Below are positions 11,520-22,128 of a stretch of DNA of 64,000 nt, piece by piece; the first letter of the stretch is position 1, and each line of letters begins with the position of its first letter. Both the position numbers and the translations under genes were made by a program. The notes beneath the pieces are model-generated. The model made no database searches. It saw only the letters and a program-made list of their open reading frames with translations, and was not told the origin of the DNA. Where the stretch lies: the NCBI GenBank assembly GCA_033297075.1, contig MU858055.1, forward strand, positions 372,001 to 436,000. Reading direction: 5' to 3'. This stretch comes from Rhypophila decipiens (lineage: Eukaryota; Ascomycota; Sordariomycetes; Sordariales; Naviculisporaceae).

Positions 11520-12979
11520 TTAATCCTGGCTGATATGACTTCCATCGACACGACTCCGGTATTTCTTGATACCAAACTCGTCATCGGCATTCCAAGTCTC
11601 TGCCTTGCCCAGTTTGGGATCCGACTCGGGATATCCACCAAGTGATTTCCTCACTTTCAAGATCTCCTCCCTCATCCGACGGGCGACTTCGATCCGGATG
11701 GCATTCGCCTGTTTGGAGTACATCAGTTCCGGATCGGTAATTTCGCCGAGCATGTGCGGTTTCTTTTCAACTTCCACGATTTCTGCCTTTCCAGAGCTGG
11801 GTATCGATCCCGCTGAGCCGAATGGATTCAAGTAAGCCCAAAGGCCCTTGAGCTGCGGTTTAGGTTGCTGTTCCAGAATTCTCTTCTCCCTCGTCTGGCG
11901 TACCAAATCCTCCCAAGCTCGGCGAAGATCGCCAAAGGTAGCTTCATAATCGAGAACCTCACCAAATGCTACCCGCACTTTCTTCCCTAACCGTGGCAAG
12001 AATCGCGGGAAGCCCCTGTCTTCGGGCATGATTCTCTGCGTGCCATCGATAAACATGGGTAGCACGTCGGGTGCGGGCTCAGACTCGAGGATCAATCTCG
12101 CCAGGCCCCATTTGAAATATCGTAGGTCAAGGTCAGGATGTTGGTGCACTAGACCCTCGGGGAAGATGTGAACCCAGCTGTGCCGGTTGGATTGGTAGAT
12201 GGACGGGGAAGGGTGCGAGTCGGTGCCGTTGGTGGAGTAGGTCAGGGAGCCGATGCTGAATGGGTCCGGGATGTTATCTGTGTCATGCTGGGCCCTTTTG
12301 GAGCTAGAAGCATCAGAATACGGCTGGCTGGATAGGAGACGGATGGCCTGGGTTATGGCCGGCTGGAAGAGACCGCCGTGGGTGGAATGCTTGAGCCGGT
12401 GGGTTGGTAAAACCTGTCCGGACCTAAAGAAACTCGAGAATAATCTGGTCGTTGTCTCGGTTAGAGTTATAGCATATAAACGTGAGAATTAATGGAAGCT
12501 TACCCATTCGCAAAGCAAATGTCATGGGCCCCGAGCGTCCACCTAAGGTTTGAGGGGTTGAATGCATAGCTCAGGGGTAACAGGCCCCAGACGATGGGAT
12601 CATCGACTCTATCAGTCAAATGATAAGTGAGCAGGACTGACATCTCAAATAATAATACGGCATCATGAATCAACATACACGCTGACATGATTGGATACTA
12701 TATCAGTCTGGTCAGCAACTGGACTTTGATACTGATGAGAGCGAATACACATGAGCGAAATAAAGAGTGAAGCCCACCAGTAAGAAGTCCTCGTTGTCTT
12801 TTGTCCACGTCTTGACGGCTGTCTAATACATCCTGAAATCTCTGAAGTCCGGTGACCTCTACGGAGTTGAGCCCATGTAGCACCGAGCGAGATATAACGC
12901 CAGTCATGCCCATGATCATGGTCGACGCGACGCGGGACGAGAGGCTTGGCCTCTCCGGGCCTGAGGTTGGGGAAGCCAT
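11520..12979 (-). CDS. taz1: Tafazzin (cardiolipin-remodelling transacylase)
   Basis: Four exons on the minus strand, 12979-12778, 12697-12679, 12608-12504 and 12444-11520, give 416 residues. Residues about 1-67 begin in exon 1 (STMIMGMTGVISR, HGLNSVEVTGL). The acyltransferase motif HX4D (SNHVSVVDDP) is assembled from the 19-base exon 2 plus exon 3. Exon 4 carries the second motif FPEG (HIFPEGLVHQHP), as expected for glycerophospholipid acyltransferases of this family. Tafazzin exchanges acyl chains between phospholipids and cardiolipin on the mitochondrial outer and inner membranes facing the intermembrane space. The exon 4 acceptor at 12445 restores the family sequence FFRSGQVLPTHR; a nearer TTTAG at 12421-12430 would drop it. 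Length is similar to other fungal tafazzins. Confidence 0.92.
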
Positions 12980-13589
12980 CGTCTGAATTAAAATACAGTA
13001 TATGGGTAATGTGCGGATTGAAAGAAGGCAAGCCGGAATCGAGGCTGAAAATCCGGACTGGTCCGTTCTCGCCGGTGGTGCCTTGTTATGACGATATCCA
13101 ACTAAACAACACCGGGTTCGGCCCTGAGCAGCTCCTCCTTAACTCATGAATCAGTCGTGATCAGTCGTCAAATGCCAAAATTGCGCTTGAATATCAACAC
13201 TGGAAAAATGAGCGACTATTCTCACTCAGCCAAGGCGTGAGTGAATAAACAGCGGGGCCCAAAGGAGCGAGGGTGACGAGCTGCCACGAGGGTTGGAAGG
13301 TTGGATGCAACTTTCTTGTTTCTGGGGCTGAAATAAAAGAGCGCTAAAAACTCTTCCAAGGAATGGGCTCACTGGAACCCACCGTAGCGGCACCCTCCAG
13401 CCCTGTGACGTGGGTTCCTTGACCAATCGAGTCCCCGCAGTTCGGCACGCTCCCGATTTAGCTCTTACGTAGCGTAATTCTGCATTGCGGCTCAAGTGCA
13501 TCAACATCCACGCATTATCAAAGTCCATCGCAAAACTCGACAATACCATAACAAGGAGGTCTTCAAGGCTCCAAATCCCGCCCATCACG
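12980..13589. promoter_or_regulatory. Divergent promoter of tafazzin and the NOSIP-like gene
   Basis: The two start codons face apart across 610 bases. No protein-like frame is present. Confidence 0.5.
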
Positions 13590-14849
13590 ATGTCGCATAG
13601 TAAGGATCCCCCCCGGCTCTTCCAATTTTTTTATAAAAAAATTCCCAAACTGACCGTCCAGGTAAAAGGAACACCAGCCGAGCAGTCTTCACCTCGCACG
13701 AGCGGGCGTTGGCCAAGTCGGCCTGGTCCTCGTCGAGTGCCCGCCTATCGCGCGAATCCTTCCTTCCTTTCGCCTCGTGCTGGCTATGCCTCGAACCCGC
13801 GATAGATCCGGTAGCTTGCTCCCACGGGGACATATTCTGCCGCGAATGTGCCCTCAGCAATATCCTCGCGCAAAAGCAGGAAATCAAGCGCAATGAACGA
13901 GCGAGAGGGTGGGAAGAGAAAGAAGCGCTGGAGGACCAAACGAGAAAGGATCTAGAGGCGCAAGAGCGTGCAATCAGAGAATTCGAGCTCACCCAGGCTG
14001 GACTGTCGATAAAACGCGCCTCTGGTAACAAGCCCGACATCACACTGATGCCGAGGACCGACTCGGCCGGCTCTCCACCAGTCACGGAAGAAGAACCAAA
14101 AGAGGACGACGCAAAGGCAAATCAAAAGCGCAAGTTCTTCCTTGATGCAGATGAAATTGCGCGCATGGCAGCCGAAGAGCGCGCAAAGCTCAGGAAGACC
14201 ATTGACGAGGAAAAGGTAAGCTCCCCTCCCCTCTTGCAGTTCTACTCTGCCAAAAACAAACCTTTACTGATATCACTCTGATAACCAGGCATCAAAACCA
14301 ACCCTCCCCTCCTTCTGGTCGCCAACAGTAACCCCATCCTCAAACAAGAACGACACCCTCCACCTCGTAAAAAAGAAGATCAAGACCCAACCCACCTGCC
14401 CCGCCTCGCCAGAAGAGAATCCGCACCCATACTCGCTCCACACCCTAATATCCATCAACTTTACCGAGGAAGAAGAGACGAATGGCTCCAAAACAAAAGA
14501 AAAGCACAGGATATGTCCAGCCTGTAACAAAGGACTGACCAACACGTCCCGCGCCACGCTCGCCAAGCCCTGCGGCCATGTCCTCTGCAAGAGCTGCGTC
14601 GACAAGTTCGTCAGACCGACGGACCAGCACGATCCACACGCTGCCGAGACTGATCCCAAGGGCATGAGATGTTATGTGTGTGAGGCGAGCCTTGTGGAAG
14701 GGAAGAATCCCAGCGGTGGGAAGAAGGAGAAAAAGGCCAAGGAAGACAAGATCAAGCCTGGTCTGGTGGAATTGCGGCGCGAAGGTACGGGATTCTCTGC
14801 TAGCGGGACTAATCAGATCAAGAAGGAGGGGACTTCGTTTGCGTGTTAG
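13590..14849 (+). CDS. NOSIP-type RING/U-box ubiquitin ligase
   Basis: Three exons, 13590-13599, 13662-14215 and 14289-14849, give 374 residues. The first exon is only ten bases (ATG plus seven) and joins to a basic run (MSHSKRNTSR) followed by FTSHERALAKS, the conserved NOSIP start. An N-terminal zinc site follows (CWLCLEP...CSHGDIFCREC), then a charged helical linker, then a C-terminal RING-like site (CPACNKGL...PCGHVLCKSCVDKF...CYVC). NOSIP proteins are nuclear E3 ligases linked to the spliceosome. Two zinc modules at each end and total length fit the family. The function in fungi is inferred from the animal and plant members. Confidence 0.88.
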
Positions 14850-15046
14850 AGTCTACCTACCTAGTCTGTTGCCGAGATTCAAGGCTGGGGACAGTGCTAA
14901 TCAAGATCGATTGGTATACCCAATATATTACATATCTTGACAAATACTAGCCGCCAATATCCATCGTATATACATACATAGAAGTCTTCACCCCAAACGC
15001 CTACAAACCCCGCTTCTATCTCTTGTTCATTTTATCCAACATTTCC

Positions 15047-15104
15047 TCGACTTTCATCCCAGACCTGTACCAGTTTTCATCTGACATGGTCGACTTTCAT
15101 CCCA
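15047..15104. repeat. Short direct repeat, TCGACTTTCATCCCA
   Basis: A 15-base word occurs exactly at 15047-15061 and 15090-15104, and a trimmed copy (TTTTCATCCCA) near 15153-15163. It lies in the gap between two convergent genes, probably 3' untranslated DNA. No role is evident. Confidence 0.6.
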
Positions 15105-15144
15105 AACCGACTAATATGTTTTCCATCCAATACATCAGTCCGAA

Positions 15145-16506
15145 TCACCTACTTTTCATCCCATCATCACTACTACCAACTACACCAACAACAGCATGTC
15201 GTCCCAACCCAACCAAAGCCCTCGCATACCCCATCACACCTTGATACGTCCCTCGACAAGCCTCCTCAGCCCGCTCCTTGGCCAACCCACCCCGTCTCTG
15301 CATCCTCCTTATCCGCGCAATCAACAAGACCCGAATCAACGGCCAGCTCCTAACAAGCATCAAAACAGCAAAATACGCCCTGACAAGGAACCCATGAATG
15401 ATATCCTTGAACAACATGGTCGTGCCATGATTAAAAAACGCCTTGAGCAGTTCCCCCCCAATCCCATCATACAACGCCTTGACGCCCTCCGCTTTCGCAA
15501 TCCGGAATACCGTCGCAAAGATGGTATCCCCCACCAACACGGTCATTAACGACCGTTGCTGCGTCTCTCGTCTCTTTCTCGCCTCCTTGCGCTCGGTAGG
15601 GGTCATGGTTTCTTCGTTGGGAGGGGCCGCCGAGACCTGCACTCTCGCCTTGGCTATCTGGAAGGGATACGTCACCGTCGTAGCGAACGATTTACTGATC
15701 GCCGCGAGGAGGAATGTAGTCTGGGCGTTGGGCTGGTCCCAGTCTCGGCGGGGGACTAGCAGCCGTTTGAGGAACTGCTGGAGGAAGAAGGTCAAGCTTG
15801 GATTGAGGGTTAGGACTAGACTTGCCGAGTAGCCTGCCCAGAGGCCCAGCACGCCTTTTTCACGGCGGATGTCGGATACGATCTGGCTAAAGGTCATTTC
15901 GCGGGGGTTTTGGCGTGTTGGTGATGTTGGGCTGTTGGGGGTACTGCCATTGCTGCTGTTCTTGAGTAGACTAGCCATTTGCTTCCGCGTGACGACGTTG
16001 CTCACGGGCGTGGTGAAGAGCTTGGCACACATGCCTGCTGCGGCGCCGACGGCGAGTTCCTCTAGTGCGCTGAGATATCGTGCGTCGTTTCTTGCGCGGA
16101 GACGGCGGGCTCGGAACCACTGTTGTACATACGTATCAGTAAACGTCTCTCCCCCTCGGCTTAGGTGGGTAGTCCCCCAGAAAAAAAAAAGAATAGAATT
16201 ACACACCGTATAAAACAAAAAGAACAAGAAAGAATCAGCAGCCGACTTGGCAAGGTCACTCCCCAGCCCTGCATAGAATGCTGCAAGTCCGCCTTCCTTG
16301 TTGTAGATGGCGCCGAACGCATCCAACACGCCAGAATAGGCGTCTTCTTCCTGGATTGTCCCGTCTGCTTTGAGCTGACGCTGTGCTTTCAGTCGTGTGT
16401 TGACCAGATCCAGGGGGTAGGTTGCCAAGGTCGAGACCACGGTGCCTCCTGCCCCTGAGGCGGCGTGCCCTATTGAGGGGATGAGTTTGGATGCTCGGAT
16501 TGGCAT
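15145..16506 (-). CDS. Mitochondrial carrier family protein, peroxisomal adenine-nucleotide carrier-like
   Basis: Two exons on the minus strand, 16506-16207 and 16119-15145, give 424 residues. The 87-base intron (GTGTGT...CAACAG) is in frame, so the unspliced message is also open (453 residues), but the intron product includes an unlikely aromatic run. Three carrier repeats carry the motif after each odd helix: YPLDLVNTRLKAQ, TPVSNVVTRKQ and YPFQIAKARVQV. The altered second and third motifs resemble the Pmp47/Pmp34/Ant1 group of peroxisomal ATP/AMP or CoA carriers rather than the ADP/ATP exchanger. Substrate and organelle are inferred. The long loop after the second motif and the 60-residue C-terminal tail are larger than in yeast Ant1. 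Confidence 0.85.
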   Translation of the reverse strand: MPIRASKLIPSIGHAASGAGGTVVSTLATYPLDLVNTRLKAQRQLKADGTIQEEDAYSGVLDAFGAIYNKEGGLAAFYAGLGSDLAKSAADSFLFFLFYTVCNSILFFFWGTTHLSRGGETFTDTYVQQWFRARRLRARNDARYLSALEELAVGAAAGMCAKLFTTPVSNVVTRKQMASLLKNSSNGSTPNSPTSPTRQNPREMTFSQIVSDIRREKGVLGLWAGYSASLVLTLNPSLTFFLQQFLKRLLVPRRDWDQPNAQTTFLLAAISKSFATTVTYPFQIAKARVQVSAAPPNEETMTPTERKEARKRRETQQRSLMTVLVGDTIFATVFRIAKAEGVKALYDGIGGELLKAFFNHGTTMLFKDIIHGFLVRAYFAVLMLVRSWPLIRVLLIARIRRMQRRGGLAKERAEEACRGTYQGVMGYARALVGLGRHAVVGVVGSSDDGMKSR

Positions 16507-17370
16507 TGTGGTGTTCCTTCTTGTAAATTAGGGAATGTTAATTTTTCGAAATGGGTAGAGAGACTATGCTTTTCAATATGATGTGTAGCAATTGATGGTG
16601 AGGTTGTTGTGAGGATATGTCCTGGTGGTTGGGTGGACCGGCTCTCGGGGGGGTCAACAAAGCCCAGTTCCGGCAGCTATCAATTGTTCGGTGAGTTTAG
16701 TCTTCGACCTCTTACCAACAATAATAGACACTGACGAAATAAAGTATCCCAATTTGAATATCTCAACAAGAGTAGAAAAGATGTTGAACAGAGAAACAAC
16801 CCCGGGTTCTCTCTTCACGATGACGGCTCGGCAAACAATCATATGTTCGGCCTTTGAAAGCCGAGGACTTCATCACAAGGACAAGCAATTGAACCCGACG
16901 TCATCCCGCCGAACACAACCACATGCTCGTCACCGATATGTGGGGTAAAACCAACCAGTCGCCCAGCATGGACGGGCTTCCCCCAAGCAGGGGACATTCT
17001 GCACGCTAACGCAATGCGCTATACCCGTAAATCTCCATGTGGCTAGTGCATCAAGCCCGAAAATCCGGGGAAGCTTCCAGCAGGGTGTCTGGCGATTTTC
17101 GGTTTACGATCGAGGGTCGACGATCTGATATGATACTTATTTTGATCCAGAATATAGACACCAATTGTAGGACATCCCCAACCCAACTCAAGATCACAGA
17201 GGTATCCAAACCGGGTAACATTATTTAACGTAGCGTATTCTCCAATTTAAACAAAAAAAGAGAACTGAAGGGGCATGTCTTACTGCCCAGGGGGTATATA
17301 GGTAGGTGCACAAAAAAAGCTATTCTCTTACATCTGTCATCGTCCTTCAAACGTATCCAATTCCAAGCCA
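16507..17370. other. Promoter region of the carrier gene
   Basis: Upstream of the carrier and downstream of the small membrane-protein gene, both on the minus strand. No coding frame is convincing. Confidence 0.5.
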
Positions 17371-18269
17371 TCAAATTGAATCCAGCGGACGAGCCAGCAA
17401 ACCCCTGATCATCCCCAAGTTCGTCAAAATTGCAAAAGCAAGATGCCCCTTTCCTTTTGCGACGCTGTCCAAGTGCATCGACAGTTCCTTCCATTTCCAT
17501 GTTGAAAGAGAAAATAGAGCGATAATGGAGGTGAAAAAGGAAACAAATATACCACAACTCGCACCCCAAACGCCATGAATCCCATCCTGAATCGTTCAGC
17601 ATCAGTATACCCGTGACCAAAAAGAAAACCCCAATGGAATACCATACCAAAGTCCACCAACGAGCCCAGCCCAACCAGTAGGAAATACAACGAGTAAGTA
17701 GAGAAGAAAGAAATACCCAATGAAGAAGAAACAAAACCAGTGGCAGTTGCCGCAAAGAAAATGAAAAGGATTGTATGTCGCTCGAATGTTCTCGGTGAGA
17801 ATGACGAAATAGTTGGTGAACAGCTAGGATATATTTCCGCTTGAGTTCTCCGATAGCAGTCCCGGCATAGGCAGTTGCTACCTCCCAAGCGTAGGAATGA
17901 TGTCCATCAACGGCTCAGGGGCGGGTGGGTTGCGCATAATGGTGGACCGTGAGACATTATCCTCTCGTGAGAGAGCAGGGTACTTTCGGACGGCATATAT
18001 GATCGATTTGACATATTCGGCGTTTGGTGAGAGGTAGGGTCTGCGGGAGCGGGAAACGGTGCGCCATTCTATGGACGATAAGGAGGTAATTCCAGCAACG
18101 GGCGGTGCCCAATCGGAGCCCTGGAACCCTGTGTCGAAAGTCCAGATGACGTTCGATATGAGCTTGATGGTCGATGGCCTTGACCAGACACAAACCCGGA
18201 ATTCCCACGAAAACGAGCACCTCTCGCTTGTTCCTCAAATACTGTTTCAAGTTCGTCAAGAAAAGACAT
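17371..18269 (-). CDS. Unrecognised small membrane protein, four exons
   Basis: I assemble four exons on the minus strand: 18269-18243, 18162-17882, 17823-17643 and 17586-17371, total 705 bases and 234 residues. All three joins keep phase. Introns are 80, 58 and 56 bases; the last has GCTGAAC before TTCAG. The N-terminal half is soluble (WTFDTGFQGSDWAPPVAG, then RSRRPYLSPNAEYVKSIIYA). The C-terminal half has about four hydrophobic segments (HTILFIFFAATATGFVSSS; STYSLYFLLVGLGSLVDFG; GASCGIFVSFFTSIIALFSL) and a short cytosol-like tail. I do not recognise the family. The first exon (MSFLDELET) is the least certain; the central exons are stronger. It follows Sgf73 on the same strand by 168 bases. 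Confidence 0.55.
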
Positions 18270-18437
18270 GTCAGGCCTCGGAATAGCATCGCTTGCCTGC
18301 TTCTTCCCTTTCTGGCGCCCCGGCTGTCTAGACGAGCCAGGGGTAGGGAGGGGCGGCTTGTGCGAAATCGGTGAGGTCAAGTTAGATCCTGACCGAGAGG
18401 ACCCGTGAGGTGACGATGGGCGATGCAGGGAAGCATT

Positions 18438-19840
18438 CTATACTCGACTGCTCACCGATGGCCGCCTTGGTGGTCCGGCGAGGCTAAAACTGGTAGTGGA
18501 TGACCGCCGTGAAAATGGACCCGCAGTGTCGGGCTCACCAACTGCGTCCTCTTCGTAATTCCCAGGGTGGCCTTCGGGAAGACGCTGATTGCCATAGCCA
18601 GCAACTTTAAAGATGTTCAAACGACCGCCATTCATGGCCGACTGAAGCTGCTCGTGAAGCCGTGCCAGTTGGTACTCCTTTCTGATCGGGTTGAATGTCG
18701 GCTGCGGGACAACTGGTTGTGGTTTCCAGGCTGCCAGAGCGTTCATGACCGCGGCCGTCTCCTCGTCGCTGTCAACAGCGCCGCCGTTCTGGTCGTCCTC
18801 GTCTTCCAGTGGCGCATTCGCATCGATTGCCGCCTTTTGTTGTTTCGCTTGGTTCTTCTTCTGGTATGCCGCCAAGAGCATGTCATATGGGAGCGATCTC
18901 CCAGGCACGGCTCGCTTCGCGCCCATACTATGGCTCTTGCACGTAAGTGATCGCGCGCATGGCTGACCGTTGGGCAGAGGAACACCACATTGCCGCTCAA
19001 CGTCGACAGGGCCTTTCGGCTTGACGGTTTTGGGCTTCGGTTCGTCCTTCTTTTTCTTGGCCTTCCCTTTCTCTAGCTCGTTCTCGGCCTTCCGCTTCTT
19101 GCTTCCGACATCAGTTTTCTTTCCCGTCGCCTTTTTGGTCGTTTTACCAGCGTTACCCTCCTTCCCGTCTCCCTCCTCCTCGTCACTGTCATCATCACCC
19201 CTGTCTTCCCCTTCCGCCTTCCTTAGTTCCTCTTCGCGAGCGGCCTCTTTGGCGCGCTCACGAGCCTCACGGGCCTCCTTCTTACGTTGTGCCTTCTCCT
19301 TTTTGATCTTCAAGCACGCGGCGATATGCTCAATAGCCGCGGGTCGTAATATGCTCTTCTTGCAGTGTTTGCATTGCTGCAGATCGGGTATATCGTCGAG
19401 TGGGCGACCGCTCGGAAACGTCTCTCGACCAGTTTCGTCGAGGTCGTTGAGGACGGGGCTCGGAGGCCCAGCGGCAATCACGTTATCAGCGGATGCTGCC
19501 TTTGCCTTCTTCTTGTCTGCTAGGCGAAGTACTAATCTGGTTAGAATCCCTGCTCTATGACCCAGCGAATGGACAGATAAAACTGAAAAGGAGAGGGAGC
19601 GAAATTACCATCGGCAATGCTGGCTTCTTTCCAGTTCCCAGGCTTGGTCTGCTTCGGTCCGCCCTTCCTCACTTTGATGATACCGTTGGGTCTTGGCGTC
19701 GAGTGTTTCGTCGACGCGACTTTGATAGTCGCTTCTTCCTCTGTAACAAGACGATCGCATCTGTTAGCTTTTAACACTATGGAACAGGAAATCTGTGCAA
19801 ACGATGCCCATCTGGCCGACGAACCTTTGCGTGAGTCCAT
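18438..19840 (-). CDS. sgf73: SAGA complex subunit Sgf73 (ataxin-7/SCA7 family)
   Basis: Three exons on the minus strand, 19840-19825, 19740-19609 and 19519-18438, give 409 residues. Exon 1 is 16 bases (MDSRK). Residues about 85-115 hold a zinc site (CKHCKK...HIAACLK) and residues about 215-265 the SCA7 domain ([23 protein letters not shown], then the [10 protein letters not shown] helix). Between them lies a Lys/Glu-rich disordered segment with nuclear signals. Sgf73 anchors the histone H2B deubiquitinase module to SAGA. The exon 3 acceptor is a tandem TAGCAG, so two forms differing by one Ala are possible. A GTGAGC at the last codons could splice on, but the downstream DNA is better explained as a separate membrane-protein gene. 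Confidence 0.87.
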
Positions 19841-20658
19841 TTCGCCACTCGAGATTGATATCGTCGACAGTTGATCAAGGTGCAGGCGTCGAAGCGATTG
19901 ATTTGCGATTCGGAAGGAAATTTGTTCGGACGTTCGAGTTAGTGCCGTAAAAATACAGATGGCAGGTCGGTTCCGCCCATGTTTGTGAGTCTATACTCTG
20001 CCTTCTGTGGAATGTTGGATGATAGTTTAGGTTGACGTTGAAAGCCAATTGCGCGACCTTGCTCCGGTGACCAGAGTTGGAGGTTTCGGCGAGGTACGTA
20101 CCTGCCCTGTCTGTGGGGGCGAGCATGGGCAATCCTGGCTTATCGATATCAAGCCAATCAGTGGGGTAACGTCGCCCGCAAGTTCCCCACTTGACAAGGC
20201 TCTGGTGGTTTGGGTAAGGCTGAGATCAAGATTCCATTACATAGGTGTACGCATACGGTGTTATATAGGAATCGATCGATACACCGGTCTTCTTTCAGAC
20301 TTTGGTTCTTTTTGGGGCCAACCCAGGTTACTGTGATCCTTAAGGAGCTCGTCTTGCCCGCCAAATTATCACATACTGTATATGAGTTTGATCACGGTCA
20401 AAGGCCAAGCTGGAAAAGACGCTTTTAAGTCATTATATTCGCTCTCTCTCTTAAGAGACTTCCATGAGAGGTCCGGGGAAATCCGCTGACCAAAGCCAAA
20501 GCCATAAACATGAAACAAGAGAGATTCGGGAAACAAAGCCCCGCCAATATCCGCTATCCTAGTTTAACCCCTCAGCGATTAAAGACCCGACTATATTCCG
20601 CAGGCTTGCCCAAATTCACTATGAACGGACAACAATAACTATTGATTCCTAAGAAATA
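19841..20658. other. Sgf73 promoter and downstream CDK flank
   Basis: No protein-like frame apart from the CDK extension that ends at 20659. Contains the Sgf73 promoter. Confidence 0.45.
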
Positions 20659-20988
20659 TCATTCAGAAGGACTCTCTGGGTATGAACCCGGAACAAACTC
20701 ATGTGCACTTGGATCCAATGTTGATATTTGTGAAGGCTGACCCTCATAGTAACCGCCAGAGATCGTCGGGCTCGGTAAGAGAATCCTCGCATGCGGTCGT
20801 ATAGGGACCCGCTGCGGCATCTGAACAAAGGTTGGTTGAGGCTGCACAAAAGTTGACTGAGGCTGCACAGAGGTTGGTTGAGGCTGGCCCTGGTTGCCAC
20901 CATAGACCAGGAAACCCCCATGCTGCGGTTGCATCACGAACTGCTGCACTTGCTGCTGCACATGATGTTGGGCTGGCGGAGGCTGACT
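20659..20988 (-). other. Open same-frame extension behind the CDK stop codon
   Basis: Directly after the CDK stop (TAG, 20991-20989) the same frame stays open for 109 further codons to 20659. It is Gln/Pro/Val-rich and repeats parts of the CDK tail: a block at 20918-20972 is 51/55 identical to 21035-21089, at a spacing of 117 bases (39 codons). A heptad repeat QPQ(P/S)TFV follows at about 20826-20890, three copies. Keeping one frame over both repeats suggests it was, or is, translated. Possible explanations are stop readthrough, an unseen intron, a recent nonsense change, or a sequence error. Confidence 0.55.
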
Positions 20989-21089
20989 CTAGTAGCCGCC
21001 ATAGTTTGCCTGGCTCGGTAAGGTCTGGTAACCACCATGCTGCGGTTGCATCATGACTTGTTGCACTTGCTGCTGCACATGATGTTGGG
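20826..21089 (-). repeat. In-frame repeats of the CDK C-terminal region
   Basis: Two repeat types: a 55-base unit at 20918-20972 and 21035-21089 (four mismatches), and a 21-base unit, three copies, at about 20826-20890. Both spacings are multiples of three. The stop codon TAG lies between the two 55-base units. Confidence 0.8.
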
Positions 21090-22128
21090 TTTGCGGATGC
21101 TGCTGCTGTTGCTGAGGTTGCACGAGATCTCGGAACCAGGGGTGCTTCAGGGCAGCATCGGCCGAGATGCGGAGTTCGGGTCGAAGCTGTAGCATCTGTG
21201 AGAGCAGATCGATACCGGCGGGGTCGATCTGTGGAAGAATAGTAGATAGAGGCTGGGTCGCATACATCTGCCAGTTGGGTTTGTATTCGGTGAATTGCGT
21301 CAAGCCTGGCCATGTGCGCTCCGTGGGCGTTCCCATGATGCGGAAAATGCGCACAAGCTGGTCCTCATTGGTCGTACCCGGGAAAAGAGGTCTGCCAGTG
21401 TACATTTCCGCCATGATGCAGCCGGCACTCCAAATGTCGATACTGGTGTTATACTAAGACGATTCGTCAGCTTTGCTCTCAGGGACCGACGCACAGGTGA
21501 TAGTGGTGACTCACTGTTCTGCTGCCCAATAGAACATCAGGTGCCCGATACCATAATGTTACGACCTCGTTACTGAACGTGTTGACTGGTATGCCAAAGG
21601 CTCTGGCGAGACCGAAGTCGCCCAACTTGAGCTGCCCTTTCTTGTTGATAAGCAGGTTTTGTGGTTTGAGGTCACGGTGAAGGACCCTGTTCTTGTGGCA
21701 GAAATCGATGCCCAGCAGCAGCTGGTACATGAAGGACTTGATGGTGGCGGGCTTCAGCGCGCCCCTGTCGCCGTTGGTGTCCATGTACTTCTTGAGATCG
21801 CAGTCCATAAACTCGAACACCAGCATAAGTTTGTTCTCGGTATGGATGACATCATGAAGTGCGACGATATTCTCGTGCTTGAGCTCTTTCATGAGGGAGA
21901 TCTCTCTGATCGCCGTACTAGGCGTCCCCTCCTCAGAGTCAAGGTGGATTTCCTTCAACGCCACGTAATTGCCATCGCTGCGGTTGCGGCCCTTGAAGAC
22001 CTGTTGCGCCCTCTGTCAGCTGCACATTTCGGGCTGGAAAGATTCGGGAGGATATTTACTGTAGCATATGTTCCCTCACCAAGCTTCTCCAACTGTTGGA
22101 AGGAGTTGGGATGCCTCTTGCCATCCAT
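20989..22128 (-). CDS. pho85: Pho85-type cyclin-dependent kinase
   Basis: Three exons on the minus strand, 22128-22060, 22000-21515 and 21453-20989, give 339 residues. All introns are near 60 bases and in phase 0. It has the kinase signature in order: GEGTYATV nucleotide loop, VALKEI lysine, the cyclin-binding PSTAIRE helix, HRDLKPQN catalytic loop, DFGLAR, and the Pho85-type activation loop ([23 protein letters not shown]). Pho85-family CDKs (PhoA/PhoB in Aspergillus) control phosphate response, morphogenesis and development. The kinase ends near residue 300; a Gln/His-rich tail follows, then a TAG with an open same-frame extension beyond. The upstream frame stays open but has no ATG before MDGKRH. 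Confidence 0.92.

Noticed and set aside
17225..17755. Long minus-strand frame giving a 176-residue hydrophobic protein
   Set aside because: Conflicts with the better phased four-exon model; hydrophobic look comes from T-rich DNA.
18069..18380. C-terminal extension of Sgf73 by splicing over its stop
   Set aside because: The join to GSNLTSPIS is out of phase, and the region is better explained by the membrane-protein gene.
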